A stretch of DNA of 64,000 bases, from positions 132,765 to 196,764 of the forward strand of contig JANXAF010000002.1 in the NCBI GenBank assembly GCA_025062045.1, given 5' to 3'. The position numbers were made by a program, and so were the translations under genes. Source of the DNA: Thermodesulfobacteriota bacterium (GTDB lineage Bacteria; Desulfobacterota; Syntrophorhabdia; Syntrophorhabdales; JANXAF01). Positions within the stretch are counted from its first letter, which is position 1. Each line of letters starts with the position of its first letter. Positions 38,981-46,383 of this stretch are shown piece by piece. Below the pieces are notes generated by a model that worked only from the letters and a program-made list of their open reading frames with translations, did no database searches and was not told the origin of the DNA.

Positions 38981-39529
38981 TTACGCTTCTATGATCTTCG
39001 TTTCCCAATAAGCTCTTTTGTACGCATTGATGTTTTTCTGGGCCACATTTTTGAACCTTTCTTTTACAGGCTCATCTAAAGCGTCTATGGGAAAGAGATT
39101 GGAAGCTTTGATTAAGGCTCCGAGCATTGTTGTATTCGTTATGGTTACCCCCATTTCCTCCCTTGCTATTTTCAATGCGTCGACGTATGCTATCCTAAAA
39201 CCGGGAAAAAGTTTTCTTAGAGACTCTTCGTCGAGATTCGTGCTTATTACTACCATACCACCGGGCTTTAATCCTTCCGCAATATTTCCTGTGTTGACGA
39301 GACTTGAGTCGAGAATAACTATAAAATCAGGTCTATAGATCTTCGATCTCAACCTCACGGGTCTATCTGAAACCCTAAGAAAAGCTTGAACAGGTGCCCC
39401 TCTCCTTTCTGGACCAAAGCTCGGAAAAGCCTGGGCATAAAGTCCTACAGATATAGCGGCCTGGGCGGCAAGCTCAGCTGAGGTTACAGCTCCCTGACCT
39501 CCTCTTCCATGAAACCTGATTTCCTTCAT
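38981..39529 (-). CDS. 2-oxoacid:ferredoxin oxidoreductase gamma subunit (orphan)
   Basis: A 182-residue gamma subunit of the pyruvate/2-oxoglutarate/2-oxoisovalerate:ferredoxin oxidoreductase family. It has the N-terminal FHGRGGQGAVTSAELAAQA and the FGPERRGAPV motif that contacts the CoA site. The alpha, beta and delta subunits are not adjacent. An AGGAGA ribosome-binding site precedes the ATG. The 2-oxoacid specificity cannot be told from this subunit alone, so no symbol is given. Confidence 0.88.
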   Translation of the reverse strand: MKEIRFHGRGGQGAVTSAELAAQAAISVGLYAQAFPSFGPERRGAPVQAFLRVSDRPVRLRSKIYRPDFIVILDSSLVNTGNIAEGLKPGGMVVISTNLDEESLRKLFPGFRIAYVDALKIAREEMGVTITNTTMLGALIKASNLFPIDALDEPVKERFKNVAQKNINAYKRAYWETKIIEA

Positions 39530-39555
39530 AGCGCTCTCCTTTCATGAAAATTTTT

Positions 39556-40989
39556 TTATCGTATTCTCCATATGGTTCCTTCTTTTGTGTCTTGAAGGAC
39601 TATACCTTTCTCCAAAAGCTCCTTCCTTATTCTATCCGCCTTCTCGTAATCTCTCATGGTTCTGGCCTCTGCCCTTTCTTTGATCTTTTTTTCAACGTAT
39701 TCCAGTTCCAATCCGATACGCTCAAGGTGTCTCTTTTTTTCATCAAACTCGAAAGTGTAAGGATCTTTGGCGAGTAAACCCATAATACTTGAAAGCCTTA
39801 TGAGCGTTTCTCTGGCGTTTAAAATGTAGGGGTAAGCACTTTCATCCTTTTCGTCGATAAGTCTATTGAGCAATCTTGAAAGTTCAAAGAGTTGGGAAAG
39901 GGCGTAAGGTGTATTAAAATCGTCTTCCATAGCCTCGTAAAATCTTCTTTCTTTGAGTAAAACCTCATCGTGGGGTTTCTCGTACGTTATTTTGTCGGCA
40001 TCTAGTTCTTTAGCCCTCATGAGAGTGTAGTATAGCCTTCTCAAGGCTTGATAGGCGTCCTCTATTGCCTTTTCTGTGTATTCGATGGGACTTTTATAGT
40101 GGGTGGAAAGGAAAAAAATTCTTAATGCTTCTGGTTCGTATTCCTTGAGAAACTCTTTTATTAGAAGGATGTTTCCTAAGGATTTAGACATCTTTTCCTT
40201 GCCCATATTTACAAAACCATGGTGAACCCAGTACTTGACGAAATCTTTGCCGAAGGCGGCTTCAGACTGAGCCTTTTCGTTTTCATGGTGGGGAAATATA
40301 AGATCCTGCCCACCGCCGTGTATATCTATGGGTATTCCCAGATACTTCACACTCATGGCCGAGCATTCGATATGCCAGCCGGGCCTTCCTTTCCCGAAAG
40401 GAGAATCCCAGAAAGGCTCACCTTCCTTGGAGGCTTTCCATAATGCGAAGTCCAGAGGGTTTCTTTTTTTTTCATCGATTTCGACTCGAGCCCCATGGAG
40501 CATCTCACTCAGATTTCTTTTAGAGAGCTCCCCGTATTTGGGAAAGCTTTCGACTGAGAAGTAGACATCGCCGTTCACAATATAGGCATTCTTTTTCTTA
40601 ACGAGAATTTCGACGAGATTTATCATGTCTTCGATGTGCTCTGTTGCGCGAGGTTCGTACGTCGGTTTTAAAATATTGAGCATTTTCATGTCTTCATAGT
40701 ATGAACCAATGTACTTTTCTGCGATCTCGTGCCAAGGGATACGTTCTTCTTTCGCTCTTTTTATGATCTTGTCGTCTATGTCCGTGAAATTCTTCACAAA
40801 TAATACGTTTAGGTTCTTTGAAAGGAAGAAACGGTAAATGGTATCAAAAATTATGGCGTTTCGAGCATGACCTATATGGCAGTGATCGTAAACGGTAACC
40901 CCACATACGTAAATCTTTACTTTGCCATCTTCGCTTTGTATAAACTCTTCTTTTTTTCCGCTTAAGGTATTGAAGATCCTTTGCGGCAT
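39556..40989 (-). CDS. cysS: Cysteinyl-tRNA synthetase
   Basis: A 477-residue class I synthetase with HIGHARN (HIGH motif) and KMSKSLGN (KMSKS motif). Zinc ligands are Cys30 in CGVTVYDHCH and the later ECSAMS and HHENEKAQSE segments. The length is standard. It lies 26 bases before the gamma-subunit gene on the same strand. Confidence 0.97.
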   Translation of the reverse strand: MPQRIFNTLSGKKEEFIQSEDGKVKIYVCGVTVYDHCHIGHARNAIIFDTIYRFFLSKNLNVLFVKNFTDIDDKIIKRAKEERIPWHEIAEKYIGSYYEDMKMLNILKPTYEPRATEHIEDMINLVEILVKKKNAYIVNGDVYFSVESFPKYGELSKRNLSEMLHGARVEIDEKKRNPLDFALWKASKEGEPFWDSPFGKGRPGWHIECSAMSVKYLGIPIDIHGGGQDLIFPHHENEKAQSEAAFGKDFVKYWVHHGFVNMGKEKMSKSLGNILLIKEFLKEYEPEALRIFFLSTHYKSPIEYTEKAIEDAYQALRRLYYTLMRAKELDADKITYEKPHDEVLLKERRFYEAMEDDFNTPYALSQLFELSRLLNRLIDEKDESAYPYILNARETLIRLSSIMGLLAKDPYTFEFDEKKRHLERIGLELEYVEKKIKERAEARTMRDYEKADRIRKELLEKGIVLQDTKEGTIWRIR

Positions 40990-41013
40990 AGGGACGAATA
41001 TTTACCACGACGC

Positions 41014-42024
41014 TTATTGTTTGTCAAAGATCTCAGAGAGGATTTTTGGGACGTTTGCAAGGAGGGCCATAGCTTTTTTAGCATCTTCGCTGCTTAAATT
41101 TCCGAGTCCGCAGCTAGGCGTAATAAGGATATTGAGCTCCTTTTCAAAAGGTTTGATTTTCGAAAACTCGTCAAGAAACCGGCAAAGAATCTCCTTTATC
41201 TTTTCTTGTGTAATCTCTTTTATGTCATCTGTGGAAGGGACTATGCCTGGAGAAATTGTGCCTTTTCTTTCAAGGAACCTTTCGAGATCTTCCCTAAAAA
41301 GGAAGATATTCTCCAAGAAGTTATAGGCGTCGTAGTTTATTATATCGGCATTGGATCTTAGAACTAATGACCAGTCCGTATTGCCGCAGCAGTGTATCCC
41401 GATTTTTGCATCAATCTGATAAAATGCCTCATTAAGAGCAGAGATTAGCTGATCTTGCGGCAGTGACAAGTAGGAAGACCCGTATGCCACAAGGTAAGGC
41501 TCATCAAAAAATAAAATCACCTCTTTACTGGGAAGCCGGTTTTTAATTTCAAAAACCATCCATCTTGCCTTCATGTTGATAGTTTTTTTTAGGATGCCAA
41601 AGAAAAAATCGTCGTATATTATGGGTAATCCTCTTTTATCTTTTATACCCATAGCCATGCTTATTGGGCCTGTTATCTGAGTCTTTACGGCCTTTACGGA
41701 GCTTTCGATCTCTTCGATCCTTTCTAAGAGCCTGTAAAATCCTGGAATAAGTTCTTTTCGGATAGCAAAGCTTTGGACTTTCTCCTCTGTAAGATGTATT
41801 AAAAATTCTTCCCAGTCCTCTCCATCATCCACGCGGGGATAGACATTGCCTATATCATCGATATAGAAGAAAGGGACACCGTCTAAAAAAGGTACGTACA
41901 TATTTTCCAGTTTGGATCTGCGAGGAAGCTGGGGCCAAAAGGGAATTTCAGGACATTTGTTAAATATTAAATCGATAGCTTCGTCTACGTCTGTAAAAGG
42001 GAGACTGCCTATACCGGTTATCAA
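41014..42024 (-). CDS. Cobalamin-independent methionine synthase C-terminal-like protein (core-MetE type)
   Basis: A 336-residue protein of the MetE C-terminal/UroD-like TIM-barrel superfamily. Zinc ligands are visible as His and Cys in GIHCCGN and the last Cys in TPSCGLG. The N-terminal half of full MetE is absent, as in core-MetE enzymes of some anaerobes, which take the methyl group from a corrinoid protein. Another methyltransferase role is also possible. The start is placed at TTG 42024, because CGGAGG lies six bases upstream and the protein then begins ITGIGSLPF like its relatives. A longer frame opens from a TTG at 42063. Confidence 0.72.
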   Translation of the reverse strand: MITGIGSLPFTDVDEAIDLIFNKCPEIPFWPQLPRRSKLENMYVPFLDGVPFFYIDDIGNVYPRVDDGEDWEEFLIHLTEEKVQSFAIRKELIPGFYRLLERIEEIESSVKAVKTQITGPISMAMGIKDKRGLPIIYDDFFFGILKKTINMKARWMVFEIKNRLPSKEVILFFDEPYLVAYGSSYLSLPQDQLISALNEAFYQIDAKIGIHCCGNTDWSLVLRSNADIINYDAYNFLENIFLFREDLERFLERKGTISPGIVPSTDDIKEITQEKIKEILCRFLDEFSKIKPFEKELNILITPSCGLGNLSSEDAKKAMALLANVPKILSEIFDKQ

Positions 42025-42102
42025 GGAAAACCTCCGGAAAAATTTTAGTAAAATTTTTGGCAAAAAACACTAAATTTGATTTATTTCGGCCCAAAAGACT
42101 GG

Positions 42103-42108
42103 TATAAT
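42103..42108 (+). promoter_or_regulatory. -10 box for FKBP gene
   Basis: A perfect TATAAT lies 77 bases before the ATG. No good -35 box is seen at the usual distance; TTGATT is 21 bases upstream. Confidence 0.4.
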
Positions 42109-42185
42109 TTTCGCAAAAGCCCCTTCTTAAACGTCCGGCCAAGCCCACGTTTAATAAAGGGTTAGAAAAGGTAGAAGGAGGTAAC

Positions 42186-42617
42186 ATGGAAGAGGCAAAG
42201 TTGAATGACACCGTGAGGGTACATTACAGGGTTTCTCTAGAAGATGGCTCAATCTTCGACTCCACAGGCGAAAAAGAACCGTTCGAGTTCACGATAGGTA
42301 AAGGGATGGTCATAAGTGGGTTCGAAAAGGGAATTATTGGAATGAAAAAAGGGGAAACCAAAATATTTTCCGTTTCTCCTAGCGAAGCTTACGGAGAGTA
42401 TGATGAGAATCTTGTGTTTTCAATTGAGAGAGACTACATACCACCGCACATAAAACCTGAAGTTGGAATGGTTCTTAGGGTTCACTCACCTTATGGATTC
42501 TCAAGCCTTGTTACGGTAAAAGAGATTGACGATGAAACTGTGATACTCGATGCCAACCATCCACTGGCTGGCAAAACACTTATATTCGAGGTAAGACTCG
42601 TAGAGATTCTCAAATGA
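42186..42617 (+). CDS. FKBP-type peptidyl-prolyl isomerase (SlyD-like)
   Basis: A 143-residue cytoplasmic prolyl isomerase and chaperone. The FKBP core has VRVHYRVSLEDGSIFDST, the GFEKGIIGMKKGETK segment and an inserted flap domain (about residues 70-120) as in SlyD. It lacks the His-rich metal-binding tail of E. coli SlyD. An AGAAGGAGGT ribosome-binding site precedes the ATG. A strong hairpin terminator follows, so the gene is probably monocistronic. Confidence 0.9.
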   Translation: MEEAKLNDTVRVHYRVSLEDGSIFDSTGEKEPFEFTIGKGMVISGFEKGIIGMKKGETKIFSVSPSEAYGEYDENLVFSIERDYIPPHIKPEVGMVLRVHSPYGFSSLVTVKEIDDETVILDANHPLAGKTLIFEVRLVEILK

Positions 42618-42627
42618 TCGGATTGTT

Positions 42628-42670
42628 AGGAGAGAAAAAGGCCTCTACCTGGCAAGGCCCTTTCTCTCCT
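42628..42670 (+). terminator. Intrinsic terminator after the FKBP gene
   Basis: A long hairpin: AGGAGAGAAA (42628-42637) pairs with TTTCTCTCCT (42661-42670) and GGCCT (42640-42644) with AGGCC (42655-42659), with a small internal loop. T-rich sequence follows. Confidence 0.75.
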
Positions 42671-43216
42671 ATTTCTTTCCGTTTTTCTATCCCATTGCGC
42701 GCATACCGTTGTCGAGTTTGGTCTAAATGTAAACCCATCTTCCAAATCTGAAAGTGGGTCGATCTTTTTTTATTCTAGCCATATCCTCACAATTTTGGAG
42801 GCTAGACTTCCCACTTTTTACCTATCTTACGTTGATTACGATGTTTGAGATCCTTGTGTGTCTTTTTTTCTCAGCCAAAATTACACCTTTCTGAGTTTTA
42901 TACCTGCTTACGCTCCTTTTTCGCTACAGGTCTTTTCGTTTAATCTATAAGATTTTCTAAAATTGGCATTTTTGATTTTCCCAATCTTTGAGCTTTTTGC
43001 GATGGCCTAAAATCTTAGGTGGGAAAAAGCTATTTTCTAGCTTAAATCCTAGACGTTTGCGGCCGGAAAATTGACGTTCCCGGATAAAATAATTCTTTGC
43101 CCCGGGTAATGGGCCTTGGCAAAGACTTCTTTCTCTTGGGGAGATGAAAAACCACGCATTAAAAGGGTTTTTTTTATTTCTTCTTTTAGAGACTTAATTG
43201 GAGCTAGTTATGTTTT
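42671..43216. other. Non-coding region rich in hairpins, possibly decayed gene or structured RNA
   Basis: No intact gene was recognised in 546 bases. Perfect stems are AAAGTGGG/CCCACTTT (42751-42758/42810-42817) enclosing TCTAGCC/GGCTAGA (42774-42780/42800-42806). Others are CCTAA/TTAGG (43006-43019), AAGCTA/TAGCTT (43027-43043) and TCTTTGCC/GGCAAAGA (43094-43101/43118-43125). The minus strand is purine-rich like coding DNA here. It has two short open segments in one frame (42822-42878, 42723-42782). It does not match RNase P, tmRNA, SRP RNA or a riboswitch that I know. Confidence 0.5.
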
Positions 43217-43348
43217 TTATTCATCCTTTGGAAGATGTATAGGGAATGGCGGGGTCGAATTCCTTGACATCATCTTTTTTCTCTTTTTGCCCATATTACT
43301 CCTTCTCAATCTCCTTCTGATTCTTGTCTTTTTTGTAAGCGATGCCAT
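43217..43348 (-). CDS. Small Arg/Lys-rich protein (43 residues)
   Basis: A 43-codon frame starting MASLTKKTRIRRRLRR and ending HLPKDE. Fifteen of 43 residues are Arg or Lys, in two blocks (residues 6-16 and 21-29), and the tail is proline-rich. The ATG at 43346-43348 is preceded by AGGAGG with the ideal 5-base spacing, and a promoter-like pair lies upstream, so it is very likely expressed. The composition suggests RNA, ribosome or DNA binding, but no family is assigned. It is divergent from the deacetylase-family gene and precedes the hairpin-rich region. Confidence 0.7.
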   Translation of the reverse strand: MASLTKKTRIRRRLRRSNMGKKRKKMMSRNSTPPFPIHLPKDE

Positions 43349-43368
43349 AGGATCCTCCTTTCTAATGG

Positions 43369-43397
43369 AGGATACCATAGTTGTCTTCCAATTGCAA
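43369..43397 (-). promoter_or_regulatory. Putative promoter for small basic protein
   Basis: On the minus strand TTGCAA (43392-43397) and TATCCT (43369-43374) are 17 bases apart. They give a short leader containing the AGGAGG site. Confidence 0.4.
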
Positions 43398-43404
43398 TTT
43401 TTGC

Positions 43405-43433
43405 TTGATGTAAGGGTCTTATGGTGTTATGAA
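43405..43433 (+). promoter_or_regulatory. Putative promoter abutting deacetylase-family gene
   Basis: TTGATG (43405-43410) and TATGAA (43428-43433) are 17 bases apart. The -10 box ends 10 bases before the ATG at 43444, and there is no Shine-Dalgarno sequence. Confidence 0.4.
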
Positions 43434-43443
43434 TATTGCGTAA

Positions 43444-44469
43444 ATGGTAGGACTGGTAAAAGACGAGCTCTTTCTGGAACATAAGCCCGAGGCGTATCAT
43501 CCGGAAAATCCGAAGAGGTTGGAATACATTTACAAGATGTTACCGGAAATTGACCAGGATGGCATATTTTATATAAGTGCCAGAGATGCGGATCCTTCCG
43601 AGATTACATACGTACATGATCCGTCTTACGTGAACTTTGTTGCCGCCACCTCAGGTTTTTGGAGAAGGCTAGATCCGGACACGTATGTGTCTCCTAGATC
43701 TTATGAAGTGGCTTTAAGAGCAGTTGGCGCCACAATATCGTTGATAGATGCGGTAATGGAAGGAAAAATAAGGTGTGGTTTCGCTCTGATTCGTCCTCCC
43801 GGACATCATGCGGAAAAGAAAAAAGCCATGGGTTTCTGTCTTTTCAATAATGTTGCTATAGCCGCAAGGCACCTACAGAGGCTTTATGGACTTAACCGGA
43901 CCGCGATAATCGATTTTGATCTCCATCACGGAAACGGGACACAGAACTGCTTTTACAGAGAGAATTCTGTACTATACATTTCCACCCATCAGTACCCCTA
44001 CTACCCCGGGACTGGTTGGCTTGATGAAATTGGTGAGGAAGAGGGTAGAGGCTATACTGTGAATGTCCCCTTACCGTATGGGATGGGTGATGAGGATTAT
44101 GTCTTCGTTTTTCGTGATCTCATCTCGCCCTTACTTAGACAGTACAAACCTGAATTTATCTTGGTCTCGGCAGGGTTCGACGCGTACCATAGAGATCCTC
44201 TTGGGGGTATGTCGTTAACTGAGGATGGATATGGAGCATTGACAAGGATTTTAAATGATATAGCGAGGGATGTTTGCAAAGGGAGACTGGTTTTTGTCCT
44301 CGAAGGCGGATACGATCTACAAGGGCTTTGTAGTTCGGTAAAAAGAGTAATTGAGGAGCTGAAAATCTCTAGGCCCTTTGGCTCGGATACCGAACTTAAA
44401 CCGTCTAAAAGAGTCATAGAAATTGTGGCCGAAATTAAAGAGAAGCTCTCGCTCTACTGGCGACTTTAA
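43444..44469 (+). CDS. Histone-deacetylase superfamily protein (AcuC/acetylpolyamine amidohydrolase-like)
   Basis: A 341-residue zinc-dependent deacetylase of the arginase/HDAC fold. It has RPPGHHAEKKKAMGFCLFNN with the catalytic His pair, the zinc motif IDFDLHHGNGTQ, STHQYPYYPGTG, and AGFDAYHRDPLGG with the second zinc Asp. Bacterial members remove acetyl groups from acetyl-CoA synthetase lysines or polyamines; the substrate here is unknown. It starts in register with the family. The 3' end overlaps the convergent HU-type gene by 4 bases. Confidence 0.92.
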   Translation: MVGLVKDELFLEHKPEAYHPENPKRLEYIYKMLPEIDQDGIFYISARDADPSEITYVHDPSYVNFVAATSGFWRRLDPDTYVSPRSYEVALRAVGATISLIDAVMEGKIRCGFALIRPPGHHAEKKKAMGFCLFNNVAIAARHLQRLYGLNRTAIIDFDLHHGNGTQNCFYRENSVLYISTHQYPYYPGTGWLDEIGEEEGRGYTVNVPLPYGMGDEDYVFVFRDLISPLLRQYKPEFILVSAGFDAYHRDPLGGMSLTEDGYGALTRILNDIARDVCKGRLVFVLEGGYDLQGLCSSVKRVIEELKISRPFGSDTELKPSKRVIEIVAEIKEKLSLYWRL

Positions 44470-44753
44470 TCGGTTTTTCTTTCCATAATCATCTCCTTAA
44501 GCTCTTTTCCGACCTTGAAGTAGGGTAATCTTTTTGGTTTGACATTCACTTTTTCACCGGTTTTGGGATTTCTTCCTATGTAGGCTCCATACTGTCTTGA
44601 AGAGAAGCTTCCGAAACCTCTTATCTCAACTCTTTCCCCGTTTACAATAGCTCTCTTTATGCTCTCGATGATGGTATCGACTGCGATTTTGGCTATCTTT
44701 AAATTAAGTCCCTTTCTTTCTGCAAGTTTCGCTATTAGATCGGCTTTATTCAT
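44466..44753 (-). CDS. HU/IHF family DNA-binding protein
   Basis: A 95-residue histone-like protein. It has the dimerising helices (MNKADLIAKLAERKGL), the RVEIRGFGSF strand, and the DNA-binding arm with GRNPKTGEKV, whose proline intercalates into the minor groove. The VEIRGFGSFSSRQYGAYIGRNP pattern is closest to IHF-beta-type proteins. A strong AAGGAGG ribosome-binding site precedes the ATG. It follows purQ by 11 bases on the same strand, so it may be the last gene of the cytochrome-purQ unit. Confidence 0.93.
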   Translation of the reverse strand: MNKADLIAKLAERKGLNLKIAKIAVDTIIESIKRAIVNGERVEIRGFGSFSSRQYGAYIGRNPKTGEKVNVKPKRLPYFKVGKELKEMIMERKTD

Positions 44754-44764
44754 GAATTTCCTCC

Positions 44765-45586
44765 TTATAAGTTTTGAGCACAGTAAGCATAAGCATTTTT
44801 AAATATACATAAACCGTCGGGTAAAGAGGGTAGTTTTTCTCTCATCCATCTTGGATGTTGAAATCTATCGACATAGGCTTCAGGGTGTGGCATAAGACCA
44901 AAAATCCTGCCTGTTCTATCGCATATACCCGCTATGGCCTCCTGTGATCCATTAGGATTCCACGGGTATAGGTGCGTAACATAGCCTTCTCTGTCTGTAT
45001 ACTGAAGTCCTATATGGTTTTCTTCCTTAATTCTTTTTAGAACCTCCTCGTCTTTTGCCACGAACTTTCCTTCTCCGTGCCTTACAGGAAGGTATAAATG
45101 ATCGAGGCCTAAAAGAAAGATACAAGGTGAACCCTTATTAACCTTAAGGTAAACCCATCTGTCTTCAAATTTGCCCGAATCGTTAAAGGTAAGCGTTGCA
45201 GTCTGCTCCTTGTACGAGCCGCCCAAGCCTGGTAGGAGTCCCGTCTTTACAAGAAGCTGGAATCCATTACATATTCCTAAAATGCACTTGCCGTCGTTAA
45301 CAAACTTTATGAGTTCATCTATAAAATAGCCTTGTCTTCCCTTCAAAGGTTGGTACTTCCATTTAACAGCCTGTGCCTTGGCTGAACCGAGGTCATCTCC
45401 ATCGAGAAAGCCTCCAGGAAGTGTAATAAACGCGTATCTGTGGATTATATGGGGCCTTTCCAAAAGTTCGTAGATGTGGATAAGGTCCGGCGAAAACCCC
45501 GCAAGCTCATGAGCAAAAAAGGTTTCCCTCTCACAGTTAATGCCGTTTCCAAAAAGAACTAGGCTTTTTGGCCTTTTCTTTCTCAT
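44765..45586 (-). CDS. purQ: Phosphoribosylformylglycinamidine synthase glutaminase subunit PurQ
   Basis: A 273-residue class I glutamine amidotransferase that supplies ammonia to PurL in purine synthesis. The nucleophile is in GICNGFQLLVKTGLLPG and the catalytic His/Glu pair in GLMPHPEAYVD. The N-terminus SLVLFGNGINCERE and GGFLDGDDLGSAKAQA are conserved. It is the longer PurQ type (about 270 residues), found with stand-alone PurL proteins. It overlaps ccsA by 4 bases; this is unexpected company for a purine gene. Confidence 0.92.
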   Translation of the reverse strand: MRKKRPKSLVLFGNGINCERETFFAHELAGFSPDLIHIYELLERPHIIHRYAFITLPGGFLDGDDLGSAKAQAVKWKYQPLKGRQGYFIDELIKFVNDGKCILGICNGFQLLVKTGLLPGLGGSYKEQTATLTFNDSGKFEDRWVYLKVNKGSPCIFLLGLDHLYLPVRHGEGKFVAKDEEVLKRIKEENHIGLQYTDREGYVTHLYPWNPNGSQEAIAGICDRTGRIFGLMPHPEAYVDRFQHPRWMREKLPSLPDGLCIFKNAYAYCAQNL

Positions 45587-46383
45587 GTGGCGTAACTGTG
45601 GAGGCCAGATAGGAGAAAATTAACACCGAAGTATGTAAAGAGCACACTTAAAAAGCCAATTATAGAAAGAAGAGCAAGCCTTTTTTCAGTCCATCCGCGC
45701 ACGAATCTTCCGTGTAGTAAAACTGCATAGATGATCCAAGTGATGAGTGACCAAGTCTCTTTAGGGTCCCAGCTCCAGTACGATCCCCAAGCGTAGTGTG
45801 CCCAGACAGACCCTGAAAGAATCCCAAGCGTCAAAAAAATGAATCCTATCGAAGCGCTAGTGTAATTTATCCTATCCAGGACCAAAAGATTGGGTATCGG
45901 CCCTTTTGAATGGAAGAAGAAAAGGACACCGCAAATGAAAGAGAGAAAAAAAGAGGCGTAAGCGATAAAACACGTAAGAACGTGAATATGTAGCCAGTTA
46001 CTCTGTAGTGCTGGAAGGAGAGGTCTTATCTCTCGATCGATTGTTGGTGAAAGATTAGCATAGGCCATGATAAGGAAACTTCCGCCTATGGCGAGAAGGT
46101 ATATAATATTGCTAATAAGCTTCTTCCTTAGAATTAGGGCGATACCGGTTATGCACCAGGAGAAGATAACTAAAGACTCGTAGTAGTTTGAAAGCGGAGC
46201 ATGTCCGAACCCGATTTTGTATGACTCGATCCAGCGCACAATCAAAGCAAAAGTGTGGACGGAGAAGACAATCATGGTCGCAGGAAAAAGGAATCTTTGT
46301 CTAAACGGAGTCATTATCAAAGAAAGGAAAAGCAAAAGCAAATAAAGAGAAGTGGCAAAAAGAAAAACAGTCTCATTCCACAT
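45583..46383 (-). CDS. ccsA: System II cytochrome c biogenesis protein CcsA (ResC)
   Basis: A 266-residue membrane protein with about eight helices. The WWD-type haem-handling motif is WGSYWSWDPKETWSL, and flanking histidines are in the transmembrane helices. With ResB it moves haem to the outside and attaches it to apocytochrome c. Its start overlaps resB by 11 bases. It is the third gene of the cytochrome operon. Confidence 0.92.
   Translation of the reverse strand: MWNETVFLFATSLYLLLLFLSLIMTPFRQRFLFPATMIVFSVHTFALIVRWIESYKIGFGHAPLSNYYESLVIFSWCITGIALILRKKLISNIIYLLAIGGSFLIMAYANLSPTIDREIRPLLPALQSNWLHIHVLTCFIAYASFFLSFICGVLFFFHSKGPIPNLLVLDRINYTSASIGFIFLTLGILSGSVWAHYAWGSYWSWDPKETWSLITWIIYAVLLHGRFVRGWTEKRLALLSIIGFLSVLFTYFGVNFLLSGLHSYAT

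Noticed and set aside
42840-42900. GGCTGAGA on the minus strand, recalling a TPP riboswitch
   Set aside because: The other conserved TPP elements (such as ACCTGATC) and a downstream thiamine gene are absent.
42671-43216. RNase P RNA, tmRNA, SRP RNA or 6S RNA in the large gap
   Set aside because: The conserved cores I could look for (GGAAAGTCC-type, the tag-peptide frame, the SRP tetraloop region) were not found on either strand.
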